64,000 nt of DNA from Neobacillus sp. SuZ13 (lineage in GTDB: Bacteria; Bacillota; Bacilli; Bacillales; Cytobacillaceae): contig NZ_CP126107.1 in assembly GCF_030123365.1 (NCBI RefSeq), positions 3,678,001-3,742,000 on the forward strand, given 5' to 3'. A model generated the notes under the pieces. The model was not told the origin of the DNA. It was given only the letters and a program-made list of their open reading frames with translations, and made no database searches. Positions 46,866 through 54,948 of this stretch are shown piece by piece. The position numbers and the translations under genes are program-made. Within the stretch, counting starts at the first letter, position 1, and every line of letters begins with the position of its first letter.

Positions 46866-46919
46866 AAAAAGGTGCCTGACACCATCCAAGAAAATGGATG
46901 GTGTCAGGCACCTTTTTTT
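46866..46919. terminator. Long bidirectional terminator
   Basis: AAAAAGGTGCCTGACACCAT and its complement ending GGCACCTTTTTTT form a stem of about 22 bp. It ends the ssuA gene. Confidence 0.85.
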
Positions 46920-46935
46920 ATTTTACTTTATGATG

Positions 46936-47925
46936 CTATTTTTTAAATGCAGCATCAAGGTACTCTTTATGAATCTGTTTTTCATAATTAAATGCTTTCT
47001 GGATGTACCCTACATCGGCTAATGTGTCAATGGAATCTTGTTGTGCGTTAATTGACTCTTCTGTAAAAAGAATATTAGGTTTTTCCGCTGTGATGATTTT
47101 CTTTATGAGATCAGCTGGAAGTTTGGTTGCGCGTGAATATATTTCAGATGCTTTATCTGGATTTTCAATTTGCCAATCGGCTGCTTTTTTGTACACTCTT
47201 AAATAGGCCTGAACAATTTCAGGATGTTCTTTTGCAAAGCCTGACCTGGCAATAATAGCGCCAGGGGCAAATATTTTTTTGTTTACATTTAGAGTTACTG
47301 CAATCCCTTTTTCAACATTATTTAGATAATAAGGATTCCACGCGGACCATGCGTCTAATTTTTTGGATTCAAAGGCCGCTTGTGCATCATCGGGTTGAAG
47401 ATTGATGAGTTTCACATCATCTGTCGTTAAACCATTTGCTTTCAAAGCTTTAATTAGATACACATGTGCCGTTGTCCCAAGAGGAACACCCACTGTCTTG
47501 CCTTTTAATTCTTTAATCGTCTTTATATCCCCATTTTTTTGTACTAAAATCCGAACATTCGATTCACCTGTACCGGTTTGGGCAATCACTTCAAAGGGAA
47601 GCTTTTTATCTATACCTGCGATTAACGCACCATCTCCTAAAAACGATAAATCAACACGATTGGAAGCAAGTGATTCTAAAAGCGGGGGGCCGCTTGTGAA
47701 TTCACTCCATTTTACATCGGCATTCAGTGCCTTAAACTCTTCTTCGAACCAGCCCTTTTCTCGAGCAATGACTAGAGGACCCATTTTTCCATTTAATGCA
47801 ATATTCACTTTAACTGGAGCCCCTTTGGCATCCGTTTTTTCTGTGGATGAATTGCATCCTGCTAATAAAAAGATCATGGAAATGACCAATAATAATCCTA
47901 ATAAGTGCTTACGATATTTCTCCAT
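46936..47925 (-). CDS. ssuA: Aliphatic sulfonate ABC transporter substrate-binding lipoprotein
   Basis: About 329 aa. The signal peptide has lipobox LLAGCNSS. The mature part is an SsuA/NMT1-type binding protein (VNIALNGKMGPLVIAREKGW, LGDGALIAGIDKK, LQPDDAQAAFESKKLDAWSA (in part)). It captures sulfonates outside the membrane for SsuBC. The start at 47925 has GGAGG upstream. It is downstream of tauD on the minus strand, separated by a terminator, while its probable ATPase and permease are divergent at 49.4-51.0 kb. Confidence 0.9.
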   Translation of the reverse strand: MEKYRKHLLGLLLVISMIFLLAGCNSSTEKTDAKGAPVKVNIALNGKMGPLVIAREKGWFEEEFKALNADVKWSEFTSGPPLLESLASNRVDLSFLGDGALIAGIDKKLPFEVIAQTGTGESNVRILVQKNGDIKTIKELKGKTVGVPLGTTAHVYLIKALKANGLTTDDVKLINLQPDDAQAAFESKKLDAWSAWNPYYLNNVEKGIAVTLNVNKKIFAPGAIIARSGFAKEHPEIVQAYLRVYKKAADWQIENPDKASEIYSRATKLPADLIKKIITAEKPNILFTEESINAQQDSIDTLADVGYIQKAFNYEKQIHKEYLDAAFKK

Positions 47926-47987
47926 ATTTAAACCTCCTCGTATCACATGGCTTCACCCGCTGCATGTGTGCTTCCTGGCTATGATAA

Positions 47988-48035
47988 AAAAAGAGGTTCG
48001 CAATGAGCGTGATCTCCTTATCGGAACCTCTTTTT
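47988..48035 (-). terminator. Terminator between tauD and ssuA
   Basis: AAAAAGAGGTTCG/CGGAACCTCTTTTT. On the minus strand it ends tauD with a seven-T run, but it could also attenuate read-through into ssuA. The loop region holds no copy of the element found in the other two leaders. Confidence 0.75.
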
Positions 48036-48052
48036 ATTGAATGGGTTAGATT

Positions 48053-48946
48053 TTATTTCTTACCTATTAATCGGCTTACCTCATTTTCTTGATTAACGGG
48101 TACGTCTTTTCCGACGGTTACGCGTCGTACCACACGATGACGATCCCCGTAGTCTGCTACCGCATAATGCTGCGTGGCCAAGTTATCCCAAATAGCCACA
48201 TCCCCTTCCGTCCATTTCCAGCGTACGGTATTTTCTAGACGAGTGACGTAAGAATCAAAGATACTCAACAATCGTTCAGATTCACTTGTTGTATAACCAT
48301 CTATCCTTCCTGCAAATCCTCCCAATAACAAATGCTTTTTACCGGTTTCGGCGTGAACATGTACAACTGGATGTCTCGTTTTAAAAACCGTTGATTCAAA
48401 AACATCACGATATTTTTTGGTAACTTCATTAACATCAATATCACTTCGTTTATACTGCGCATAATCAAATTCATTGGAATGAATTCCCCATAACTTATCA
48501 GCTAATTTTTTTAAGCCATCCGGAAGGTCTTCATACGCTGTATTCGTATTTGCCCAAACCGTATCCCCGCCAACCTCTGGAATTGTTACACCTCTTAAAA
48601 TAGAGTATTTAGGAACCTCAGGAACAAACGTAACATCCGTATGCCAATGATTCGCTTTTGCACCTACCTCCGAGTCCAGCTCAAAAATATAGTTCGTATT
48701 ATCTTTTACTGGTACGGTCGGATGAGCATATGGTTCGCCTAATAATGTTGCAAAGGCTTCTTGGCTTGCATCCGTTAAATGATTTTGGCCCTTAAAAAAC
48801 ACTACCTTGTACTCGTTTAGTGCTTGTTTAATTTCATGTAAAATACTTGGTTCTAAATCACCGCCTAATTGAACACCTTGAATTTCTGCACCAATTCTTC
48901 CTGCTTGCGGCACCACTTTTAATTGTTTTGTTTGAGAAGCTGTCAT
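48053..48946 (-). CDS. tauD: TauD/TfdA-family Fe(II)/2-oxoglutarate dioxygenase
   Basis: 297 aa from the ATG at 48946, which has GGAGG upstream; an open frame further up is not used. The iron ligands are His102 and Asp104 (HWHTDV) and His260, and a basic residue near 271-275 binds 2-oxoglutarate. The family splits taurine or alkyl sulfonates to sulfite and an aldehyde. The neighbouring sulfonate transporter genes support that role. It provides sulfur from sulfonates under sulfate or cysteine limitation. Confidence 0.9.
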   Translation of the reverse strand: MTASQTKQLKVVPQAGRIGAEIQGVQLGGDLEPSILHEIKQALNEYKVVFFKGQNHLTDASQEAFATLLGEPYAHPTVPVKDNTNYIFELDSEVGAKANHWHTDVTFVPEVPKYSILRGVTIPEVGGDTVWANTNTAYEDLPDGLKKLADKLWGIHSNEFDYAQYKRSDIDVNEVTKKYRDVFESTVFKTRHPVVHVHAETGKKHLLLGGFAGRIDGYTTSESERLLSIFDSYVTRLENTVRWKWTEGDVAIWDNLATQHYAVADYGDRHRVVRRVTVGKDVPVNQENEVSRLIGKK

Positions 48947-49066
48947 TTCCAATTCCTCCAATTTATTTGTTTTATTTTTTTCAAATCCAACGCAAATCTC
49001 TTTTGATCCGCCTCCTGACTTTTTATTTCCCACTTAACCCAGTGATATAGTCGGTTTAAAATCAAA

Positions 49067-49142
49067 AAACAAAAAGAGATTCAACAAAGCGAGCCTGGAA
49101 GCGTCTCTTTGTTAAATCTCTAGTCGTCTAGTGGATTCTATC
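49067..49142 (-). promoter_or_regulatory. tauD leader: putative antiterminator element plus terminator
   Basis: On the minus strand a 29-nt element (49142-49114) reads GAATC-CA-CTAG-ACGA-CTAG-A-GATTT between two flanks. GAATC pairs with GATTT and CTAG with CTAG. Its GAGATT part is also the 5' arm of a terminator, AGAGATTTAACAAAG/CTTTGTTGAATCTCT (14 of 15 paired) followed by T5-G-T6. The hairpins exclude each other. It lies about 120 bases before the tauD start codon. Confidence 0.65.
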
Positions 49143-49265
49143 ACTTTAATTTAATTGGACTAAATTGGAAAAGTGGTTTGCTTATGAATGCATCTTAACA
49201 GGGTTCTAAATAGTCTGTCAATTATTTTTTTGATTATTCCTATAAATTTAGTTGGTTTTAATATC

Positions 49266-49294
49266 TTGATTATTACTATTATCCATGTTAAATT
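49266..49294 (+). promoter_or_regulatory. Sigma-A promoter of ssuBC
   Basis: TTGATT, 17-base spacer, TAAATT. Transcription from about 49301 would begin roughly 13 bases before the leader element. A perfect palindrome ATTCATTCGAATGAAT (49305-49320) lies at the predicted start. Confidence 0.6.
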
Positions 49295-49313
49295 GTTATA
49301 AATTAATTCATTC

Positions 49314-49384
49314 GAATGAATCGACTAGTCTACTGGAGATTCGGTGAAAAGACACATTTGTCTTTTCGCCGAATCTCTTTTTTT
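49314..49384 (+). promoter_or_regulatory. ssuBC leader: putative antiterminator element plus terminator
   Basis: The plus-strand copy of the 29-nt element (49314-49342) reads GAATC-GA-CTAG-TCTA-CTGG-A-GATTC in its core; GAATC/GATTC and CTAG/CTGG pair. 22 of 29 positions equal the tauD copy, and the differences keep pairing through G-U changes. GAGATTC is also the 5' arm of an 18-bp terminator (49336-49353 with 49360-49377) with a seven-T run, about 25 bases before the start codon. A terminator in this place must be overcome for ssuB to be expressed. Confidence 0.7.
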
Positions 49385-49408
49385 ATTTAAGAAAGGATGA
49401 TGAACATT

Positions 49409-50176
49409 ATGGTATCAACAGTGACAATTAATCATGTAAGAAAAACGTTTAACAGTGACAATGAAAGTATTAAAGTTTTAGAGGATTTTAATCTTTCCGT
49501 AAACTATGGTGAGTTTCTGACGATTATTGGTCCCAGCGGTTGCGGAAAAAGTACATTATTAAAATTAATTGCCGGACTTGATTTAGATTTTGAAGGCGAA
49601 ATTATGATAGCTGATAAGGCAGTGAATGGTCCCTCTAAGGATCGCGGCTTTATTTTTCAAGAGCATCGTTTGTTTCCCTGGTTAAACGTAGAAAAAAATA
49701 TTTCAGGTAACTTGTCATTAAAAGATCCAGAAATACGTGCAAAAGTGGACCAATTAATTTCACTTGTAAAACTGAAAGGATTTGAAAAAGCATATCCGCG
49801 CCAATTATCAGGGGGAATGTCACAACGTGTAGCAATTGCTAGGGCCTTGCTGCGGAATCCTGAAGTGTTATTGTTAGATGAACCGTTTGGTGCTTTAGAT
49901 GCATTCACTCGCAACCATCTACAAGAAGCATTACTTGAAATATGGGAGGAAAATCAGACGACAATGATGCTTGTCACCCACGATATTGATGAGGCGATCT
50001 TTTTGTCATCTAAAGTCGTCGTCATGGATGCAAAGCCAGGGCGAATTAAGGGGATTGTCCCTATTGATTTACCTTATCCTAGAACAAGGATCAGTAAAGC
50101 ATTCCAAGAATACCGAACCGTTATCTTGAAACTCCTTGATCACCAAGTTAACGAAATAGAAGATTGGAGCATTTAA
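49409..50176 (+). CDS. ssuB: Sulfonate ABC transporter ATPase
   Basis: About 255 aa. Walker [10 protein letters not shown], signature LSGGMSQR, Walker [12 protein letters not shown] and H-loop VTHDIDEA match the nitrate/sulfonate/taurine importer class. The ATG at 49409 is chosen because the AAAGGATGAT spacing is the same as before ssuC; ATG codons at 49397 and 49400 overlap the site. It begins a two-gene operon with ssuC, divergent from tauD. Confidence 0.9.
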   Translation: MVSTVTINHVRKTFNSDNESIKVLEDFNLSVNYGEFLTIIGPSGCGKSTLLKLIAGLDLDFEGEIMIADKAVNGPSKDRGFIFQEHRLFPWLNVEKNISGNLSLKDPEIRAKVDQLISLVKLKGFEKAYPRQLSGGMSQRVAIARALLRNPEVLLLDEPFGALDAFTRNHLQEALLEIWEENQTTMMLVTHDIDEAIFLSSKVVVMDAKPGRIKGIVPIDLPYPRTRISKAFQEYRTVILKLLDHQVNEIEDWSI

Positions 50177-50200
50177 CTTAAAAAAGAAAGGATGATAAAA

Positions 50201-51025
50201 ATGTCTACACAAACAATTGCACAGAACAAAGCCATTTCCATTAAGAAAAAAAAATCACCATTAACTAAAAGCTACTCTATGTGGCGCGGATTATCCCTAC
50301 CTGTTTTCGTATTGATTTTATGGCAATTGTTAAGTTCACTCAGTATCTTGCCAGTTCAATTATTTTCTTCACCATTGTTAATTGTCACTCGCTTCGTTGA
50401 GCTAGTCCAGTCAGGGGAGATGGCTAAACATTTGCAAATTAGTTTAATCCGAGCAATACTCGGCTTTGGTATCGGCGGATTTTTGGGATTATTAATCGGT
50501 GTCATTGTTGGTATGAACAAAAGGGCCGAGGAATATTTAAACCCAAGTATCCAAATGCTCCGGACTGTCCCACTGCTTGTGATTACACCGCTATTTATCA
50601 TGTGGTTAGGGTTTGGTGAATTATCTAAAATATTACTCATTGCTTTAGGTGCCTTTTTCCCTTTATATTTACAAACCTTTTTAGGCATTCGTAATGTAGA
50701 TAAAAAACTATACGATGTTGCTCAAATCTTAGAGTACAGCCGAATAGAGCAAATAACTAAGTTGATGATTCCAGCTTCTTTACCGAATATTTTACTTGGT
50801 ATACGCTTAGCTCTAAGCGCTGCCTGGATGTGCTTAGTTGTCGCAGAGTTATTGGGCGCAGATAGGGGTGTGGGCTTCATGATCCAAGATGCCCGTTCAT
50901 TTATGCAGACAGACACTGTCTTTGTTGGCATTATCATCTTTGCCCTTGCTGGTAAAATATCCGACTCGATTGTCCGCTTTTTAGAACATCGTTTACTAAA
51001 ATGGCAGGATAGCTTTAAAGCTTAA
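50201..51025 (+). CDS. ssuC: Sulfonate ABC transporter permease
   Basis: About 274 aa with six membrane helices. The EAA loop is YDVAQILEYSRIEQITKLMI (in part), and the LRTVPLLVITPLFIMWLGFG stretch is typical of SsuC/TauC permeases. It follows ssuB by 24 bases with AAAGGATG upstream. Together with SsuB and SsuA it imports sulfonates. Confidence 0.9.
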   Translation: MSTQTIAQNKAISIKKKKSPLTKSYSMWRGLSLPVFVLILWQLLSSLSILPVQLFSSPLLIVTRFVELVQSGEMAKHLQISLIRAILGFGIGGFLGLLIGVIVGMNKRAEEYLNPSIQMLRTVPLLVITPLFIMWLGFGELSKILLIALGAFFPLYLQTFLGIRNVDKKLYDVAQILEYSRIEQITKLMIPASLPNILLGIRLALSAAWMCLVVAELLGADRGVGFMIQDARSFMQTDTVFVGIIIFALAGKISDSIVRFLEHRLLKWQDSFKA

Positions 51026-51086
51026 CCAAATACCAAACAATCCACTCTATTCCTTTAACTAAGATAAGTCGGCTAGACCTACTACA

Positions 51087-51132
51087 ACATAAAAAGACTA
51101 CTTCCTGTTCATATGGACGTAGTCTTTTATGT
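51087..51132. terminator. Bidirectional terminator
   Basis: ACATAAAAAGACTAC/GTAGTCTTTTATGT between the convergent ssuC and parR-like genes. Confidence 0.8.
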
Positions 51133-51170
51133 AGGTTTTGCAGCCATAGTAGAACATTAATCCACTATAT

Positions 51171-51890
51171 TTAAAAATCCATATCTATAACTTCATTAAT
51201 AGTTCCTTTAACTTGATCACTTTCGAGCAATTGTCCTTCTTTAAAATCATTCACTTCTTCCGCAGGTTCCAAAGCAGGATTAAACTTGTTTGGATTGGGA
51301 GAAACCTCTGGACGGAAAACACGGTCATTTTTAAGCAAGCTAATCTCATCTAATAAATCACTTCGAAGGGAGTTTAACAAAGTTTGGAATTCTTGCTTGT
51401 CTAATTTTTGCTCACCAAGTTTCGTGACAAAATCACGCAACTCGTTTGCTTGGCCAGCCCCCCTCTGATTAGCATCAACAACAAGACGGGAGGCGAATTC
51501 TTGCTTAAGTAGGTTGATTTTACCTAAAAACTCTTTACGTAGTGTATCAACTAAGGCTATGTTCTCTTCTTCCTTGTCCAATTTATCTACATCTTGCTCA
51601 ACTAGCTTCGCAATATAATCCTCCAGCTGATTTGCTTTTGCCTTTTGCTCGAGAATTGAATACACCTTTGGAGAAATTTTCGAAGTTTCTAAAGTTAACA
51701 TTACAGGTTCTTCATTTCTTCCTGATTCCTTTTTCATTAATCCAACCACATCCGTTTGGAGATTAACAGCGGATATAAAAAAGTTCGAAAGTGCGTAAAA
51801 AGGTGCAATCATCTGTGCACCTAGATTTGAATACATATTGTTTAAATTGCCAACCAACTTTTCACCATGAAGATAATCTTTGTTGCTCAT
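51171..51890 (-). CDS. ParR-like adaptor with ribbon-helix-helix motif
   Basis: 239 aa. Residues about 63-102 (VMLTLETSKISPKVYSILEQ, then AKANQLEDYIAKLVEQDVD) follow the strand-helix-helix pattern of ribbon-helix-helix DNA-binding proteins. The rest is mostly coiled coil (105-190) with an acidic tail. GGAGGAG precedes the ATG. It lies 17 bases after the actin-like gene, the order of parM-parR cassettes, in which ParR binds the centromere and caps the actin filament. The role is inferred from position and fold pattern. Confidence 0.6.
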   Translation of the reverse strand: MSNKDYLHGEKLVGNLNNMYSNLGAQMIAPFYALSNFFISAVNLQTDVVGLMKKESGRNEEPVMLTLETSKISPKVYSILEQKAKANQLEDYIAKLVEQDVDKLDKEEENIALVDTLRKEFLGKINLLKQEFASRLVVDANQRGAGQANELRDFVTKLGEQKLDKQEFQTLLNSLRSDLLDEISLLKNDRVFRPEVSPNPNKFNPALEPAEEVNDFKEGQLLESDQVKGTINEVIDMDF

Positions 51891-51907
51891 ATGTTCTCCT
51901 CCTCTAC

Positions 51908-53062
51908 TTAGGCGAAAACTACGTTTGTTTCATGCCTGCTTATAATTTCTAGACCATATAAATTTAACTTTCTTGTATCTGGAAGGAATATATGATTTTG
52001 CTCTCTAATTTCGGCTCCATACCTTATATCGATCGATTCTTGGATGAATCGTTTAAGGATGCTCGCTATTCCACCAATATAAACATATTTATAGACTTTA
52101 TCTTTAGGAGAAGGAAATGTGTTTTCAATTTTCGTTATTAAAATTTGAGTGTATTCCCTTAATGACTCATGGATTTGCTCTGTGAGATCAACCTTTTTAC
52201 CGCTATTTCCATCCATTTGTTCCATTTTTGTTTTATCAATGTTATTGATAATGAATTCTTCTAGTGAACGAACATCATCAAAGTACTCGAGTAACTTTTC
52301 ACTTCTTAGTTTATCAATGTGTTTTAGGTACGAAATGTCAGCGAAGCAGTTCAATGATTCCCTGCTCTTAGGAGCCTGAAGTCCTGATTGAAGCAATGCA
52401 AGATCAACGGTCCCTCCTCCTAAATCCACAATTAGAGTTTCATAGTTTTGAAATGAATTTGCTTCCTCACGATCTTGTAAATCAAAATCTTTTTTAATTG
52501 CCCAGCGAGCAACTTCACTTTCAATCCGACATTTGCTTGTTTCGACGTGAATGGATACATCTCTCTCAAATCCTGGAGTTAAAATCGTTACACGATGCTC
52601 CCCTTCAAATCGGTTTGCCATTTTATTTTGCATATCACTGAACTTGTTCGTTTTCTTAAGCAGCCAAATTGGAAGCATAGTTGAAAAATAATTAATGTTC
52701 ACTCGATTATCTTCTTTGCCGTTTCCTTTTATTACATTGTAATAAGCAACTGACGCAAGGAACATTACATAGGGAATCTCAGATTCCGTTTTATCATGAA
52801 GTTTGTTGATATGAATGTTTCCTAACACTTGTTTTTCCGCTGAATCGCCCACTAGATAATATTTCTCTACACCGTCTATCGTTGTTGAAATTAGTAAACT
52901 TTGTAAAAGGGATTGGGGATCATGGAAAGTAGACGGAAAGTGGCCGTCTGCCTTTTCCTTCGTTATTTCTACTACATTTGTAGGAATCTCAAAATAATAA
53001 CCGTCCACAAGGGTTTGAAAGACTGAATTACCAAAATCGACATTTTGACGTTTTATATCCAT
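51908..53062 (-). CDS. Actin-like ATPase ParM/Alp7A-type (plasmid segregation)
   Basis: 384 aa. Actin-superfamily motifs are present: phosphate 1 VDFGNSVF (about 9-16), phosphate 2 LIVDLGGGTVDLALL (about 212-226) and adenosine motif YIGGIAS (about 338-344). The overall style (FFEIPTNVVEITKEKADG-like start, ARWAIKKDFDL) resembles ParM/Alp7A proteins of large Bacillus plasmids. These form filaments that push sister plasmids apart. GAGGAG precedes the ATG. A chromosomal copy would be unusual; it suggests that this region is, or derives from, a large plasmid or plasmid-like element. Confidence 0.8.
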   Translation of the reverse strand: MDIKRQNVDFGNSVFQTLVDGYYFEIPTNVVEITKEKADGHFPSTFHDPQSLLQSLLISTTIDGVEKYYLVGDSAEKQVLGNIHINKLHDKTESEIPYVMFLASVAYYNVIKGNGKEDNRVNINYFSTMLPIWLLKKTNKFSDMQNKMANRFEGEHRVTILTPGFERDVSIHVETSKCRIESEVARWAIKKDFDLQDREEANSFQNYETLIVDLGGGTVDLALLQSGLQAPKSRESLNCFADISYLKHIDKLRSEKLLEYFDDVRSLEEFIINNIDKTKMEQMDGNSGKKVDLTEQIHESLREYTQILITKIENTFPSPKDKVYKYVYIGGIASILKRFIQESIDIRYGAEIREQNHIFLPDTRKLNLYGLEIISRHETNVVFA

Positions 53063-53405
53063 TATTTCTCCTCTTTTCCTGCTATTTCCTCATAATAATT
53101 ATATATTTTTCTGTTTTATTTGTCTAAAGTTGTTTATAAATTTAGATTAGTGAAAAAATGCTTTACTATTGTCCTAATTCATCCAGAGACACCGCCACTG
53201 GGTGGGAAATGAGTTTCCATTCGACTTCCTTTAACAGTGTTACCACAGAAATAGTAATTTAGGTTATATAAATGAGGAATCTAAAGCATAAACGACAAGA
53301 AGCCTTAAATTTAAACAAAATATGAGGAAGAACTTAATAGAGGACAACTAATGATAAACCGCACAATGAAAAATCACCGTGCGGTTATTATTTTAATATG
53401 TAGAT
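53063..53405. other. Intergenic region upstream of parM, no clear iterons
   Basis: A parC centromere would be expected here, but I could not see regular direct repeats. A hairpin AACCGCAC/GTGCGGTT (53357-53386) with a loose T-run follows at its right end. Confidence 0.5.
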
Positions 53406-53476
53406 TGGCGGGACTGCCTGGGAATCGAACCCAACAGACCTGGCACGCTATTCTCAAACTGTTTTGAAGACTGTTT
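53406..53476 (-). pseudogene. tRNA-Sec 3'-half remnant, copy 3 (with CCA)
   Basis: The loop CTTCAAA, TTCGATT T loop and GCAGTCCCG-CCA 3' end are kept, but one side of the extra arm has changed (ATAGCGTGCCAGGTC), so the arm no longer pairs fully. It is more decayed than copies 1 and 2. The orientation is the same as theirs. No 5' half is present. Confidence 0.7.
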
Positions 53477-53536
53477 TATGTCGAACATTATGTAATGACA
53501 ATCATACAAAAATCAATTCAGAAGTAGCTGTAATTT

Positions 53537-54853
53537 TTAGATTCCATTCTTCATAGATAATAATCTTTTATTTAATCTAGGCGTATACATGACCAAGAAT
53601 CCAGAACGCCCAAACGAGTATAAAATGAAAGCCAGCCAGAGGCCATGATTATGCCAGATAGGCGTTGCCGTAAATTGTATAAGGATATAGAGGATCATTG
53701 CGTAAATCATAGAGTTTCGAACCGGAGCAATATCAGTTGCACCTGTGAAGACACCATAAATGACAAGGCCAAAACACGCAGCAAACGGGTAAAGGATCAG
53801 CCATTTTCCATAGGTAGTTGAAAGTTCGATTACCCTTGGCAGATTGGTAAATAGAGCAATAATTTGTTCTTGAAATAATCCATAAATACAAGCGATAACA
53901 ATTGCCGTAATCACCGACCATTGCTTTGATAATGTAAGTGTTTTTTTATATAATTCCCTGTCCTTTGATCCTACTGATTTGCCGACCAGAATACTCGTGG
54001 CATTGGCAAACCCATCGAAGAAATAAGCCATGATGTAATGAATTTGGAATAGTACAGCATTAGCAGCTAATAGGTCTGTTCCAAACGAAGCACCTTTTGC
54101 TGTAAACATATTAAAAACGACTAATAAACAAATCGTCCGAATAAACAAATCCTTGTTCACGTTAAACATCTTTTTCAAAGACTGTGTATCGATAAGTTCT
54201 TGAAAAGATGGTAACCTCCATTCAAACATTGATGCCTTCCTCACAATGACCATCCCTACTATAAAGGCTGTTACTTCAGCAATCAAAGCGGCAGCAGCGA
54301 CCCCTTTTACAGCAAAAGAAAAGACATGGACAAATAGAATGGCCAAGATCATATTCAATACATTCATTAACACCTGTAGAAATAAAGATTCTTTTATCTT
54401 TGCCATCCCCATTAGCCAGCCAAGAATCACATAGTTCATCAAGGTAAAGGGTGCTCCCCAAATTCGAATGCGAAAATATTCAGCAGCAAACTGACTGACA
54501 TCAGCATCCTTTGAAAACAATATCATAGCTATATATTCAATCGGCCATTGTAAGAGAATAAAACACATCCCAACCACAACAGCTAATAAAAATGGACGCG
54601 ATAAAGCAAGTATTCCTTGCGCTTGATTGCTTGCCCCATTTGCTTGTGCGGCAAAAGCAGATGTACTAACCCGTAAAAAACCGAATACCCAATACAACGT
54701 ATTAAAAATAAGAGTCCCGACGGCAACTCCTCCAATATAGGCCGAATCGGGAAGTTGCCCGACTACGGCTGTGTCTACAGCACCTAACAAGGGTGTTGTC
54801 ATCGTCGAGATCGTTAGGGGAATCGCCAATGTGAGATACGCACGATGATTCAT
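53537..54853 (-). CDS. MATE-family efflux transporter (DinF-like)
   Basis: 438 aa with twelve membrane helices. The opening LTLAIPLTISTMTTPLLGAVDTAVVGQLP is in the DinF branch of MATE exporters, driven by Na+ or H+. AGGAGG precedes the ATG. It follows the metal ABC operon by 95 bases on the same strand, with a hairpin between. It may be co-transcribed in part and could export a metallophore, but drug or DNA-damage-related export is equally possible. Confidence 0.85.
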   Translation of the reverse strand: MNHRAYLTLAIPLTISTMTTPLLGAVDTAVVGQLPDSAYIGGVAVGTLIFNTLYWVFGFLRVSTSAFAAQANGASNQAQGILALSRPFLLAVVVGMCFILLQWPIEYIAMILFSKDADVSQFAAEYFRIRIWGAPFTLMNYVILGWLMGMAKIKESLFLQVLMNVLNMILAILFVHVFSFAVKGVAAAALIAEVTAFIVGMVIVRKASMFEWRLPSFQELIDTQSLKKMFNVNKDLFIRTICLLVVFNMFTAKGASFGTDLLAANAVLFQIHYIMAYFFDGFANATSILVGKSVGSKDRELYKKTLTLSKQWSVITAIVIACIYGLFQEQIIALFTNLPRVIELSTTYGKWLILYPFAACFGLVIYGVFTGATDIAPVRNSMIYAMILYILIQFTATPIWHNHGLWLAFILYSFGRSGFLVMYTPRLNKRLLSMKNGI

Positions 54854-54892
54854 TAGGAATTTCCTCCTTCTATCTATTTAAATATGAACAAT

Positions 54893-54921
54893 AGCCCCGA
54901 TTTTGTAAATGAAATCGAGGC
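54893..54921 (-). terminator. Hairpin between nikE and the MATE gene
   Basis: GCCTCGATTT/AAATCGGGGC on the minus strand with a weak T-run (TATTGTT). It may be a partial terminator. Confidence 0.5.
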
Positions 54922-54948
54922 ATTCGAAAAGTGAATATAATGTTTAAA

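Noticed and set aside
49067..49384. SAM (S-box) or T-box riboswitch before the sulfur genes
   Set aside because: I looked for the S-box core and for the T-box AGGGTGGNACCGCG; neither is present.
53063..53405. parC centromere iterons upstream of the ParM-like gene
   Set aside because: No regular direct repeats were seen by eye; a computed repeat search would be needed.
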